DNA from: Polynucleobacter sp. JS-JIR-5-A7
GTDB taxonomy: Bacteria > Pseudomonadota > Gammaproteobacteria > Burkholderiales > Burkholderiaceae
Direction of reading: 5' to 3'
Length of the DNA: 64,000 nucleotides
Assembly (NCBI RefSeq): GCF_018687935.1
Contig: NZ_CP061308.1
Location: 242,048-306,047, forward strand
Part shown: positions 16,974 through 25,229 of the stretch, piece after piece
How the letters are laid out: each line of letters opens with the position of its first letter
Position numbering within the stretch: the first letter of the stretch is position 1
The notes under the pieces: model-generated
The model's input: only the letters and a program-made list of their open reading frames with translations
Told to the model about the DNA's origin: nothing
Database searches by the model: none
Program-made: the position numbers and the translations under genes

Positions 16974-18107
16974 TTACTTGGGCTGATACGGGGTATAGCC
17001 AGTAACCTCTAGCTTATAGCCCGAAAGACTGGGTACAGGATTTGGGTTTGCTAATAAGCGCATTTTACCGACACCAATATCTTTCAAAATCTGAGCACCG
17101 ATTCCGTAACTTCTGAAATCTGTTTTACGAGACAAAGGTTTTTTCACTTCATCTGTTGATTGATTCAATTTTTGAAACTGCGCCAACCAATCTTCGTTGT
17201 TGGGTGCGGCAATACCAGCAGCATTCAAAAGAACAGCAACTCCGCTAGGGGCGGCGGCTATGTGCTGCAGGGCTTGCGCTAGCGGCCAAGAGTGATTGCT
17301 GACCTTAGCATCTAGAAAATCGAGAACAGTGACGGGTTCATGCACGCGAACAAGGGTTTCTAGCCCTTCGGATGGCTTACCGTGAACAAGTGCAATATGA
17401 ATGCAAGAGCTTGGTGTGTCGCGATAAATAATGCCTTCAAACTTGCCCCATGGGGTAATAAATTCACGCATTCCTTCGCGCACCACAATGCTTTCATGTT
17501 GGCTGCGATACTGAATGAGATCAGCGATACTACCAATCTTCAGTTGATGTTCTTTGGCGAATTCCAGTAAGTCAGGCAGACGTGCCATGCTGCCATCATC
17601 TTTCATGATTTCGCAAATCACGGATGTTGCTGAGCAGCCGGCCATTGCGGCAAGATCGCAGCCAGCTTCAGTGTGGCCAGAGCGAATCAGAACGCCACCT
17701 GGTTGTGCCATTAAGGGGAAAATATGGCCAGGCTGAACCAAGTCACTTGGTTTAGCATTGGGCGCAACCGCAGTCTTAATGGTGAGGGCGCGATCTGCAG
17801 CAGAAATACCTGTAGTGACGCCACTTGCAGCTTCAATCGAGACTGTGAAATTGGTGCCCATTGAAGTACCGTTATCGCGCACCATCAGGGGTAAATTCAG
17901 TTGCTGGCAGCGTTCACGGGTCAAGGTCAGGCAAATGAGTCCACGACCATGTTTGGCCATGAAATTCACCACTTCAGCACTGACGTGGTCCGCTGCTAAG
18001 ACTAAATCACCTTCATTCTCACGATCCTCTTCGTCAACGAGAATGACCATCCGGCCGGCACGTATCTCGGCGATGATTTCTTCTGTAGGGGCAAGGGTGT
18101 TTGGCAT
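16974..18107 (-). CDS. ribB: 3,4-dihydroxy-2-butanone 4-phosphate synthase with Cys-less GTP cyclohydrolase II-like domain (RibBX type)
   Basis: The N-terminal domain (about residues 1-200) makes dihydroxybutanone phosphate from ribulose 5-phosphate: DEEDRENEGDL carries the metal-binding acidic loop, and GHTEAGCDLA the conserved His-Thr-Glu. The second domain (about 205-377) resembles GTP cyclohydrolase II, including RSYGIGAQILKDIGV. However, where RibA has three zinc-binding cysteines, this protein has VRVHEPVTVLDFLDAKVSNH with none. It should therefore lack cyclohydrolase II activity, as in the RibBX variant known from Proteobacteria. It heads the ribBX-ribH-nusB operon. No intact ribA is in the window. 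Confidence 0.92.
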   Translation of the reverse strand: MPNTLAPTEEIIAEIRAGRMVILVDEEDRENEGDLVLAADHVSAEVVNFMAKHGRGLICLTLTRERCQQLNLPLMVRDNGTSMGTNFTVSIEAASGVTTGISAADRALTIKTAVAPNAKPSDLVQPGHIFPLMAQPGGVLIRSGHTEAGCDLAAMAGCSATSVICEIMKDDGSMARLPDLLEFAKEHQLKIGSIADLIQYRSQHESIVVREGMREFITPWGKFEGIIYRDTPSSCIHIALVHGKPSEGLETLVRVHEPVTVLDFLDAKVSNHSWPLAQALQHIAAAPSGVAVLLNAAGIAAPNNEDWLAQFQKLNQSTDEVKKPLSRKTDFRSYGIGAQILKDIGVGKMRLLANPNPVPSLSGYKLEVTGYTPYQPK

Positions 18108-18113
18108 AGCCCT

Positions 18114-18137
18114 CTATTTTAAGCTGAGCAGGCGCAT
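18114..18137 (-). other. possible 7-codon leader ORF upstream of ribBX
   Basis: On the minus strand, GGAGG stands 8 bases before an ATG that opens MRLLSLK and a TAG stop, which ends 6 bases before the ribBX ATG. The good ribosome binding site points to this mini-ORF, whereas ribBX itself has only AGAGGG two bases before its start. It could couple or regulate ribBX translation. Chance occurrence is possible. Confidence 0.35.
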
Positions 18138-18230
18138 GTCGTTATCCTCCAGCAGTAATCTTCCGCTTTTCTGACAGCAAGAGCCTCTGAATGCTGTTTC
18201 GGCGCCTATCGAAGCCTTAGAAAATGGCGT

Positions 18231-18557
18231 ATGCGCTCAGAATCACCTAATGGATTCATCCTGCTAGAAGTTTTGGTAGCAATGAGCCTCATTTTGGGGG
18301 TTTGGATGACTTCCATTGGCGCTTATCAGAGTTTGGCTCTTCGGCTCAATCAGCAAGAAAGCAAGCATTCACAACTGAGGCAGGCTGTAGACGCATATGA
18401 GCTCGCTGAGCAAGTGAGAGCCAATAGCAGTCAAAATAAATCTCCCAGTATCCCTAACACTTTTTCTAAGGGCTTGAAGAATGAATCTTCTCGAGTGTCT
18501 AGTCGCAATCGCTCTTTGCGTTCTGTTGCTAAATCCACTTTTGAAAACGAGCGCTGA
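18231..18557 (+). CDS. PilV-like minor pilin (possibly truncated)
   Basis: A type IV prepilin-like protein: short polar leader MRSESPNG, then FILLEVLVAMSLILG with Gly at -1 and Glu at +5, as needed for PilD cleavage and methylation. The next helix ends near residue 65. The protein is short (108 residues). Its last 25 residues, polar and rich in Ser and Arg, overlap the start of the next pilin gene in another frame and look like out-of-frame coding, suggesting a frameshift near 18478. It is first of four pseudopilin-like genes, which normally prime the type IV pilus. No recognisable ribosome binding site is seen. Confidence 0.65.
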   Translation: MRSESPNGFILLEVLVAMSLILGVWMTSIGAYQSLALRLNQQESKHSQLRQAVDAYELAEQVRANSSQNKSPSIPNTFSKGLKNESSRVSSRNRSLRSVAKSTFENER

Positions 18558-19113
18558 TCTGTTCGTCAAACAAATCGAGTATGAAAAAACGCACGCCTTG
18601 ACTACTGAAGCAGAGCGCGCCCTAGAGTTAATTGGCCGCGCGCTTCGAATGGCTGGTTATCAAAATATTAAATCTATCCATCAAAAAATTGATCAGAAAA
18701 ATTCAAACCTAGTAATTGAAATTCAGAAAAGAAGTGGTTACCAGAGATCAGATTCTTTAGTCATCAGGCATCAGTTATCTGATGGTGTTGATTTTGATTG
18801 CATTGGGAATGTTTTAACGAGTGATCGAACAAAAAATAACTTAGCTCTTCAAGGTTTTCTAGTAGATAGACAGGCTAGTTTGCCTAAGGGCGCAAAGACT
18901 AATGGCGGCTCGCTCCTTTGCCAGTCATTGGATCGTCAAGGACGTATTCAAAATACAACTTTGATGAATGGCATCAATTCCTTTAGGGTTGAGGAGTTAG
19001 GAAGCCATTCAAATCTAGGGCAGCGGGCTTTTAAGATCAAGCTTCAAATGACTGATGGCGCTTCAATTCAGAAGGATTTTGAGCGCATCTTCACCACCAG
19101 AAATCTTCCATGA
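18481..19113 (+). CDS. PilW-like minor pilin lacking a leader peptide
   Basis: The N-terminus NLLECLVAIALCVLLLNPLL aligns with the first helix of mature PilW pilins, with Glu at residue 5, and RALELIGRALRMAGYQN matches the conserved PilW segment near residue 50. No prepilin leader or Gly-1 cleavage site precedes it: an in-frame stop at 18475-18477 closes the upstream frame. An AAGGG sequence 8 bases before the ATG supports initiation there. It overlaps the PilV-like gene by 77 bases and the next gene by 4. Whether the protein is functional without processing is unclear. Confidence 0.6.
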   Translation: MNLLECLVAIALCVLLLNPLLKTSADLFVKQIEYEKTHALTTEAERALELIGRALRMAGYQNIKSIHQKIDQKNSNLVIEIQKRSGYQRSDSLVIRHQLSDGVDFDCIGNVLTSDRTKNNLALQGFLVDRQASLPKGAKTNGGSLLCQSLDRQGRIQNTTLMNGINSFRVEELGSHSNLGQRAFKIKLQMTDGASIQKDFERIFTTRNLP

Positions 19114-19439
19114 TTTTGGCTTGGGTTATTTCATTATTGCTTTTGTGTTCGTCTTTGATTGTGTATCTAGAGCGATTGACAGTCTTACGCATGATTCAGG
19201 TGCAGACTATCGAGCATGCGCATGAAAGATTTATAACAGCAGAAAAATCAGTTTTAGAGTGTGAAAACAATATCACTAACTTATCTGCATTAACTGAAAA
19301 TAATTGCTTTATTCAACCTGCAGGAAAAAACCAATGGTTAATTTCTAGTAAAGAGAAGCCAACTATTCAAGTGCACGTCTTGGCGAATGAAAAATCAGGT
19401 GTGGTGACACGACTAAATTGGCGTCAAGCATTTGAATAA
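19110..19439 (+). CDS. PilX-like small membrane protein of the minor-pilin cluster
   Basis: A 109-residue protein with one N-terminal hydrophobic helix (about residues 2-20, ILAWVISLLLLCSSLIVYLE), followed by a soluble region containing Cys52 and Cys66. Position and shape fit PilX, but the prepilin leader and clear PilX motifs are missing, so the assignment rests mainly on gene order (PilV, PilW, X, FimT). The start overlaps the upstream stop (ATGA) and its end overlaps the next gene by eight bases, so the cluster is translated as a unit. Confidence 0.5.
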   Translation: MILAWVISLLLLCSSLIVYLERLTVLRMIQVQTIEHAHERFITAEKSVLECENNITNLSALTENNCFIQPAGKNQWLISSKEKPTIQVHVLANEKSGVVTRLNWRQAFE

Positions 19440-19989
19440 AGATCATCACCTTGAATCAGGAGCAAGCTTGCTGGAGTTAATGGCGGTAGTTTTAATCCTT
19501 GCCATCTCCGCAACAATCACGATGCCACTGTTACAGGAGCAAATTGCTATTCGTGAAATTGAATCAGTGGCCAGAAGATTTATTGCGCATGCCCAATTTG
19601 CTCGTCAGCAAGCCTTACATCTCGGTGAGCCTGTAAAAATAGAGCCTCTCTCGAATAGGTCTTGGGAGGACGGGTGGAGTATTAATAGTGGCTGCCTTGG
19701 CAGGAGTCCCAAATCCACTTGCGTCGATAAAACATGGATCTCGCATGGCAAGACCGATCCGATTTTTTTTAAGGGTGGGGCTAGGCACTTTATTGATCCA
19801 CATACAAGCAAGATAGGGATTCTTTTTAATGCTGCCGGAGCGGCCAAGACGGCTCAAGGTGGATTTGTTGCTAATCGTCTGATTTTGGGCCATCAGAGGG
19901 TTTCTGGCTTGGAGCGCCAGCTGATACTGGGTAGTGGTGGTCGATGGCGTATCTGTGACCCAGCCAGGGATACAAAGCGTTGCCATTGA
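19432..19989 (+). CDS. GspH/FimT-family pseudopilin
   Basis: A minor pilin with a canonical prepilin leader: MNKDHHLESG then ASLLELMAVVLILAIS, with Gly at -1 and Glu at +5. The helix is followed by ARRFIAHAQFARQQALHLGE, the conserved FimT/GspH segment, and a beta-rich C-terminal part. TTG is the only plausible start, overlapping the previous gene. At 185 residues it is of normal size. Its 3' end is 16 bases before ribD. The leader makes this the most convincing of the four pilin genes for PilD processing. Confidence 0.8.
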   Translation: MNKDHHLESGASLLELMAVVLILAISATITMPLLQEQIAIREIESVARRFIAHAQFARQQALHLGEPVKIEPLSNRSWEDGWSINSGCLGRSPKSTCVDKTWISHGKTDPIFFKGGARHFIDPHTSKIGILFNAAGAAKTAQGGFVANRLILGHQRVSGLERQLILGSGGRWRICDPARDTKRCH

Positions 19990-20005
19990 ATGGTTTAATA
20001 GACCC

Positions 20006-21121
20006 ATGTATACCGCTGTTGATTACCAATGGATGGGCGAGGCTTTAGCCGAGGCTCAAAAAGCACTTTATTTGGCTAACCCCAATCCGCGGGTGGGTTG
20101 TGTCATTGTTAAGAATGGGCAAGTCATTGGTCGAGGTTTTACTCAACGCGTTGGCGGCTCTCATGCGGAGGTTCAAGCTCTAGCTGATGCTAAGGCAAAC
20201 GCAAAAGATCCTGCAGGCTCAACGATCTATGTCACTTTAGAGCCATGCAGTCACACTGGACGCACGCCGCCATGTGTTGATGCGCTGATTGCTGCAAAGC
20301 CAGCTAAAGTGATTGCTGCAATGGGTGATCCAAATCCATTAGTCGCAGGAAATGGTTTGAAAAGGCTGACAGCGGCTGGCATTGAAGTGCAATGTGGATT
20401 GATGGAATCGGAAGCCAAAGTCTTAAATCGTGGATTCATATCCAGGATGAGTCGTGGTCTGCCATGGGTGCGTTTAAAGATTGCCGCAAGTCTGGATGGA
20501 AAAACTGCCCTACCTGGTGGTGAGAGTCAATGGATTACTGGGCCGCTCGCAAGGGCTGATGGCCACCACTGGCGTGCGCAAGCTTGTGCCATTGTTACAG
20601 GCGTTGGCACAGTTAAAGAAGATGATCCCGCTCTGAATGTGCGTGATGTTGAAACCCAACGTCAGCCATGGCGAATTATTGTTGACTCTAAATTGGAAAC
20701 ACCCCCTCAAGCCAAGATTCTGAATAAGGCAGATCAGTCTGGTGTCATCATTGTTTGCGCAAATCTTGATACGCTAGAGGCACAAGAGAAGGTAAAAGTA
20801 TTTGCGATAAAAGGTATTGAAGTCATCGCTATGGCTAATGCTCATGGAAAAGTAGATTTACCAAAGCTATTTGCTTTTCTTGCGCAAGAGCGTGAGATGA
20901 ATGAAATCCATGTGGAGTCAGGTTTTAAGCTCAATGGCTCCATGCTCAGAGAAAACTGTGTAGATGAGATCTTGCTTTATTACGCTCCATTCTTGATGGG
21001 TGAAGGTATTGGTATGGCAAATATCCCTGCTTTATCCTCATTGAAATCACGGCAAGATTGGCACATCATTGATCAGAGTTTAATTGGCTCTGATCTCAGG
21101 CTCAGGTTAATCAAGTCTTAA
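20006..21121 (+). CDS. ribD: bifunctional pyrimidine deaminase/reductase
   Basis: Deaminates and then reduces the pyrimidine intermediate of riboflavin synthesis. The N-terminal deaminase has the zinc ligands in SHAEVQAL and PCSHTGRTPPC. The reductase domain starts near residue 145 with VRLKIAASLDGKTALPGGES and ends with HVESGFKLNGSM. The ATG at 20006 gives 371 residues and begins at the family-typical DYQWMGEALAEAQ; a start 72 bases upstream would lie inside the pilin gene. It follows the FimT-like gene by 16 bases and precedes ribE by 35. Confidence 0.95.
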   Translation: MYTAVDYQWMGEALAEAQKALYLANPNPRVGCVIVKNGQVIGRGFTQRVGGSHAEVQALADAKANAKDPAGSTIYVTLEPCSHTGRTPPCVDALIAAKPAKVIAAMGDPNPLVAGNGLKRLTAAGIEVQCGLMESEAKVLNRGFISRMSRGLPWVRLKIAASLDGKTALPGGESQWITGPLARADGHHWRAQACAIVTGVGTVKEDDPALNVRDVETQRQPWRIIVDSKLETPPQAKILNKADQSGVIIVCANLDTLEAQEKVKVFAIKGIEVIAMANAHGKVDLPKLFAFLAQEREMNEIHVESGFKLNGSMLRENCVDEILLYYAPFLMGEGIGMANIPALSSLKSRQDWHIIDQSLIGSDLRLRLIKS

Positions 21122-21156
21122 TCAAGATTTCAATCAGAAGAACTAAAATCACCCAT

Positions 21157-21774
21157 ATGTTTACAGGAATCATTACTGCCGTTGGTCAAATCAAAAGTGC
21201 TCAATCTAAGGGCGATGGTCTTCATCTAATCGTTGAAGTTCCATCGGGATATTTGGATGATGTAACTCTAGGCGATAGTATTGCTATTCAGGGTGCTTGC
21301 ATGACAGCAACCCATTTAGAAGGTAATACTTTTGCTTTGGATATCTCTCGAGAGTCCTTAAATAAAACGGTTGGCTTAGATAAATTGGGTCCAGTTAATT
21401 TGGAAAAGGCACTCCGACTTAATGATCGTCTTGGCGGTCACCTGGTCAGTGGTCACGTTGATGATGTTGGTAGAGTCGCATACTTTGCGCAAGTCGCTCA
21501 AGATGCATGCGGGTCTTGGTTATTGCGAATTGAGGCGCCAAAAGAATTAGCCCCATTCTTAGCCTATAAGGGCTCTATCGTTGTTAATGGCGTATCACTT
21601 ACTGTAAATAAAACGGAAGATAGTGCCAATGCTTGTGTTATTGATATCAACTTGATTCCACATACCTTACAAAGTACAACTCTTGGAAACTTAAAGCAAG
21701 GCGATGCAGTGAATTTGGAGATTGATCTGATTGCGCGTTATGTTGCGCGTATGCTTGAGAGTCAATCTCAATAG
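21157..21774 (+). CDS. ribE: riboflavin synthase, alpha chain
   Basis: Dismutates two lumazine molecules to riboflavin. Two lumazine-binding repeats are evident: MFTGIITAVGQI to about residue 95, with SGHVDDVGRVAYF beginning the second. GACMTATHLEGN and GVSLTVNK are the paired cores. The length of 205 residues is typical. Together with ribD, ribH and ribBX, this leaves only cyclohydrolase II (ribA) unaccounted for in the window. The stop codon lies inside the stem of a terminator hairpin. Confidence 0.96.
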   Translation: MFTGIITAVGQIKSAQSKGDGLHLIVEVPSGYLDDVTLGDSIAIQGACMTATHLEGNTFALDISRESLNKTVGLDKLGPVNLEKALRLNDRLGGHLVSGHVDDVGRVAYFAQVAQDACGSWLLRIEAPKELAPFLAYKGSIVVNGVSLTVNKTEDSANACVIDINLIPHTLQSTTLGNLKQGDAVNLEIDLIARYVARMLESQSQ

Positions 21775-21800
21775 GCTTAAACAAGCCTATTTTGTTTTTA
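21770..21800 (+). terminator. Rho-independent terminator of ribD-ribE
   Basis: AATAGGCTT and AAGCCTATT form a perfect 9-pair stem with loop AAAC, followed by TTGTTTTTA. The ribE stop codon (21772-21774) is inside the left arm. The T tract runs into the stop of convergent queC. Confidence 0.75.
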
Positions 21801-22541
21801 TTTAGTTTTGCGATAGCGCGTTGGGTCGACAACATTAGCCTGCTTAAAGCCCTCTTGTCTTAGACGACAAGACTCACATTCACCACAGGCTTCACCCAAA
21901 TCATTAGCTTGATAACAGGATACGGTTTGTGAGTAATCTACGCCAAGAGTGCTGCCAAGCTGAATAATTTCTGCTTTAGTGAGCTTGATGATGGGCGCAT
22001 GAACTCGAAAGCGATTTTCATTATTGATTGCCTCTACACCAGCCTTAGTCGCTAGGTTGGCCATCATTTCGAAAGAGGCAACGTATTCAGGGCGGCAATC
22101 GGGGTAACCTGAGTAGTCGACTGAATTTGCACCATAGAAGACATCCAAGCCACCAAGTGATTCTGCCCAGCCTAAAGCGAGAGATAGCAAAATCGTATTG
22201 CGTGCTGGCACATAGGTAATAGGGATTTCTAAATCTTTGCCTGGAGTAGTTGGTATAGCAATGGATGAGTCGGTTAGGGCTGAGCCACCAAAACGGGTTA
22301 AATCTAGATTTACTACTTCATGACGAGCGACCCCAATTTGCTTGGCAATATGTTTTGCTGCAGCTAATTCAGAAGAGTGACGCTGACCATATCCTACTGA
22401 TAGAGCATAGGGTGAGTATCCTAAGTCCTTGGCTAATGCGAGCACTGTAGTGGAGTCTAGGCCACCAGAAAATAAGATCACTGCAGGGGCGCCAGACTTG
22501 CGTGGCGCGAGACTCTCAAATGCTGAAGACAACTTAGACAT
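21798..22541 (-). CDS. queC: 7-cyano-7-deazaguanine synthase
   Basis: ATP-dependent conversion of 7-carboxy-7-deazaguanine to preQ0 for queuosine in tRNA. The PP-loop VILFSGGLDSTTVLA is near residue 22. The zinc site is formed by the cluster SCYQANDLGEACGECESCRL near the C-terminus, which has all four cysteines. The length of 247 residues is normal. It lies 17 bases downstream of cpoB's neighbour region in the same direction as the tol-pal genes and may be transcribed with or independently of them: here it starts upstream of position 22541, beyond the cpoB stop, so it is the last gene of that leftward run. Confidence 0.96.
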   Translation of the reverse strand: MSKLSSAFESLAPRKSGAPAVILFSGGLDSTTVLALAKDLGYSPYALSVGYGQRHSSELAAAKHIAKQIGVARHEVVNLDLTRFGGSALTDSSIAIPTTPGKDLEIPITYVPARNTILLSLALGWAESLGGLDVFYGANSVDYSGYPDCRPEYVASFEMMANLATKAGVEAINNENRFRVHAPIIKLTKAEIIQLGSTLGVDYSQTVSCYQANDLGEACGECESCRLRQEGFKQANVVDPTRYRKTK

Positions 22542-22558
22542 GAAGCTTGGGCATTCGA

Positions 22559-23290
22559 TTATTTGGTAGCGGCGAGCAGTTGCTGCGCATCCTTGGCTGC
22601 ATCGGTATCAGGATACTTTGTAATAATCTCGCTAAAGGTTTTCTTGGCCGCTGCTTTGTTGCCACTCTCTAATTGAGAGTTGCCCAATGTCACCATTGCA
22701 GCGGGAACACGCAGATGGTTGGGATATCGTTTAATCAGACTTTGAAGTTGGCTAATAGCACCCGCGTAGTTTTTATTTGCGTATTTACTATTGCCACTCC
22801 AGTACATCACAAGAGGAAGGAAAGGGCTTTGCGGATATTTAGCGCTAAATGCAGAAAATCCTTCATCTGATTTTTTAAGATTGCCTGCCTGGAATGCTTT
22901 AAGAGCATCGTCATACGCTTTTTTCTCACCAGGTTGCACTGTGCCACTCACACCTTCAATTGTGACTGTACGTGGCTCAAAATTACCTAAGCGGGCATCT
23001 AAATCTTGGTAGTAAGTTTTTTGGCTAGATGAGATGTCATCACCTTGCTTTTCAAGCACTTCCACTTTGCCGCGTAGTTCTGCATTCTCAGCCTTGAGCT
23101 TATCAATTTGACTTTGAAGTTCAAGTTGCGTCGTAGCTAGAGATTTACGTAGGTCCAGAATTGCTTTACGAGCCTCATCATCTGAGAATAGGGCCCAAAC
23201 GTTATTAGAAGCACCTAAGCAAACTAGCGCGGCACTTAAACAAAACGCTCGTGAGAGCGTTTGTTTAAAAGTATGTGAAGAGTGAATCAT
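22559..23290 (-). CDS. cpoB: Tol-Pal system protein CpoB (YbgF)
   Basis: Periplasmic protein coordinating peptidoglycan synthesis with outer-membrane constriction through TolA and PBP1B. A signal peptide is visible (about residues 1-33, ending near NNVWA), then a coiled-coil segment (about 45-85, DIRKSL-like heptads with KLKAENAELRGKVEVLEKQ), then tetratricopeptide-like repeats from about residue 125, with KYPQSPFLP and RYPNHLRVP. The length of 243 residues is normal. It abuts pal directly: the pal stop and the cpoB start are adjacent. Confidence 0.93.
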   Translation of the reverse strand: MIHSSHTFKQTLSRAFCLSAALVCLGASNNVWALFSDDEARKAILDLRKSLATTQLELQSQIDKLKAENAELRGKVEVLEKQGDDISSSQKTYYQDLDARLGNFEPRTVTIEGVSGTVQPGEKKAYDDALKAFQAGNLKKSDEGFSAFSAKYPQSPFLPLVMYWSGNSKYANKNYAGAISQLQSLIKRYPNHLRVPAAMVTLGNSQLESGNKAAAKKTFSEIITKYPDTDAAKDAQQLLAATK

Positions 23291-23791
23291 TTAGTTCGTA
23301 ATATAAATAATGTCAGCACGACGGTTTTCTGCCCAAGCTGCTTCTGTATCGCCTTCAGCTTTTGGCTTCTCTTTACCAAAACTAACGGCCTCCATTTGAT
23401 TATCAGATACGCCCATTAAATTGAGTGATTTACGAACAGCATCGGAACGACGTTGACCTAATGCTAGGTTGTACTCAGCTGTACCACGATCATCTGTATT
23501 GCCTTGAATAATTATCTTTTGATTTGGATTGACCTTTAAGTATCCAGCGTGTGCAGACAACATCTTCTGATATTTGGTCTGAACGGTGAACTCGTCAAAG
23601 CCAAAGTAAACGCTTTTATCAAAAAGCGGACTCTTAGGATCATTCCAGGGTTGGGAGCCAAAGTTACCACTGCCGCTACCGTTGGCACTATCAACATCAT
23701 CTAATTTCACGCTCGAGCAAGCTACCATCAAAAATGCAGTTGCACCAATCAGGGCAAATGTGGCTGTACGGCGTGCGATAGAAACTTTCAT
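23291..23791 (-). CDS. pal: peptidoglycan-associated lipoprotein
   Basis: Outer-membrane lipoprotein that binds peptidoglycan and TolB. The signal ends in a lipobox FLMVACSS with the lipidated Cys near residue 25. The OmpA-like domain contains VYFGFDEFTVQ, IIIQGNTDDRGTAEYNLALG and RRADIIYI, the peptidoglycan-binding core. At 166 residues it is of normal size. A gap of 124 bases separates it from tolB, and AAGGA stands before the ATG, so pal-cpoB may have its own promoter in addition to read-through from tolQ. Confidence 0.97.
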   Translation of the reverse strand: MKVSIARRTATFALIGATAFLMVACSSVKLDDVDSANGSGSGNFGSQPWNDPKSPLFDKSVYFGFDEFTVQTKYQKMLSAHAGYLKVNPNQKIIIQGNTDDRGTAEYNLALGQRRSDAVRKSLNLMGVSDNQMEAVSFGKEKPKAEGDTEAAWAENRRADIIYITN

Positions 23792-23915
23792 GATTTTCCT
23801 TTTCCTGCAAACTTGGTAATGAATTTGATACGTAATTCAGTTGGCATATAGCCTATTGTTAATATTATGCTCCCAAGACCATCAAAAGTGCCTATTTCAC
23901 CCTGAAAAGGGCGTT

Positions 23916-25226
23916 TTAGTCCATGAAAGGACCCCAGGAAGGCTGGCGTACATCAGACCCCGGGATGCTTAAAACTTGCTTAGAATTGCCGTCTACTGAA
24001 ACGGCTGCAAGGACACGTTTGCCATTGACCTTGGTTGAGTAAAGGACATAGCGACCGTTGGCTGCAAATGATGGAGATTCATCGCTCGTACCATCAGTTA
24101 ATGCTTGGGCATCCCCTGTCGCCAGGTTCAGAATATAGAGTCGATAGGCTCCACCAATATTGGCGATGTAAGCTAAATATTTTCCGTCAGGAGATATTCT
24201 GGGTGAAGTCACAAAGCCTTGCTTAAAGGTAACGCGTTTGGCGCCTTCTACTTGTTCACCATCTGCGCTCATGCGATAGATCTGGGGATTGCCACCTCGG
24301 TCGCTAGTGAAATAAATATAACGACCATCCATTGAGTACTGCGGCTCAGTATCAATCGTGCTGCCACGAGTTAAGCGATGCAGTCCAGTACCGTCGGCAT
24401 TGATGCCATAGATTTGGGTATTACCATCCTTAGAAAGTGAGATAGCCAATCTTCTGCCGTCAGGCGACCAAGCTGGGGCGCTGTTATTTCCTTTTTGATT
24501 TGAAAGTGAAATACGTCGACCAGTAGCAAGTTCATGAACATAAATCACTGGCTTGCGATCTTCAAAAGAAACATAGGCGACTTTCTTGCCATCGGGTGAC
24601 CATGATGGAGAAATAATCGGTTCGCTACTATTCATGGCATTGCGAATATTTTGGCCATCTGCATCAGAGATGACTAAGCGATAGCGCTTACCATCTTTGA
24701 TGACATAAGACAGGCGAGTAGAAAAGATGCCACGTTCGCCCAAGAGTTTGAAAATAATGTCATCTGCAATTTTATGTGCTACTGCGCGTAAATTATCTGC
24801 GCTAGAGTTCAGATTCAAGCCACCAAGACTTTGTGACTTGCGAATATCAAATAGCCTATAGCGAATCTCAAATTGTTCGTTACCAGTCTGTGTGACTGAA
24901 CCCACTACGAGGGCATCAGCACCACGCGCTGCCCAAGACTTATAGTTCAGTGCATCTTCAACACTTTCTACAGCATTGCCGTTCTCGGTATTTTTAAAGT
25001 AACCACTACGTGCCAAGTCTTGGCGAATAATTTCAGTAACGCTAGTAGGTAATTTGTTTTCATCTTTAAAGCGCATCACGGCAATAGGGTAAAGCGATTG
25101 TCCAACGCCAGTGATTTCAATATTCATTTGTGCGAATGCTGGACTCGTCAAAGTCATCAGTAAGGCAGTTACTGCAATACACAAAGATTGCAATTTCAAA
25201 ATCATTTTTTTCATCAACTGCAACAT
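23916..25226 (-). CDS. tolB: Tol-Pal translocation protein TolB
   Basis: Periplasmic beta-propeller that links Pal to TolA. The N-terminal signal peptide ends near SPAFAQ (about residue 33), followed by the small alpha/beta domain with PIAVMRFKDE. The C-terminal propeller has repeated WSPDGK/Y motifs, for example ISPSWSPDGKKVAY and APAWSPDGRRLAI. At 436 residues the length is typical. Alternative starts exist at the second and third Met. It begins three bases after tolA ends, indicating tight coupling. Confidence 0.97.
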   Translation of the reverse strand: MLQLMKKMILKLQSLCIAVTALLMTLTSPAFAQMNIEITGVGQSLYPIAVMRFKDENKLPTSVTEIIRQDLARSGYFKNTENGNAVESVEDALNYKSWAARGADALVVGSVTQTGNEQFEIRYRLFDIRKSQSLGGLNLNSSADNLRAVAHKIADDIIFKLLGERGIFSTRLSYVIKDGKRYRLVISDADGQNIRNAMNSSEPIISPSWSPDGKKVAYVSFEDRKPVIYVHELATGRRISLSNQKGNNSAPAWSPDGRRLAISLSKDGNTQIYGINADGTGLHRLTRGSTIDTEPQYSMDGRYIYFTSDRGGNPQIYRMSADGEQVEGAKRVTFKQGFVTSPRISPDGKYLAYIANIGGAYRLYILNLATGDAQALTDGTSDESPSFAANGRYVLYSTKVNGKRVLAAVSVDGNSKQVLSIPGSDVRQPSWGPFMD

Positions 25227-25229
25227 GCT

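Noticed and set aside
18108..18230. FMN riboswitch upstream of ribBX
   Set aside because: The leader is only about 120 bases to the pilin gene and lacks the conserved AGGGGCGG-type and other RFN box segments; only a mini-ORF was found.
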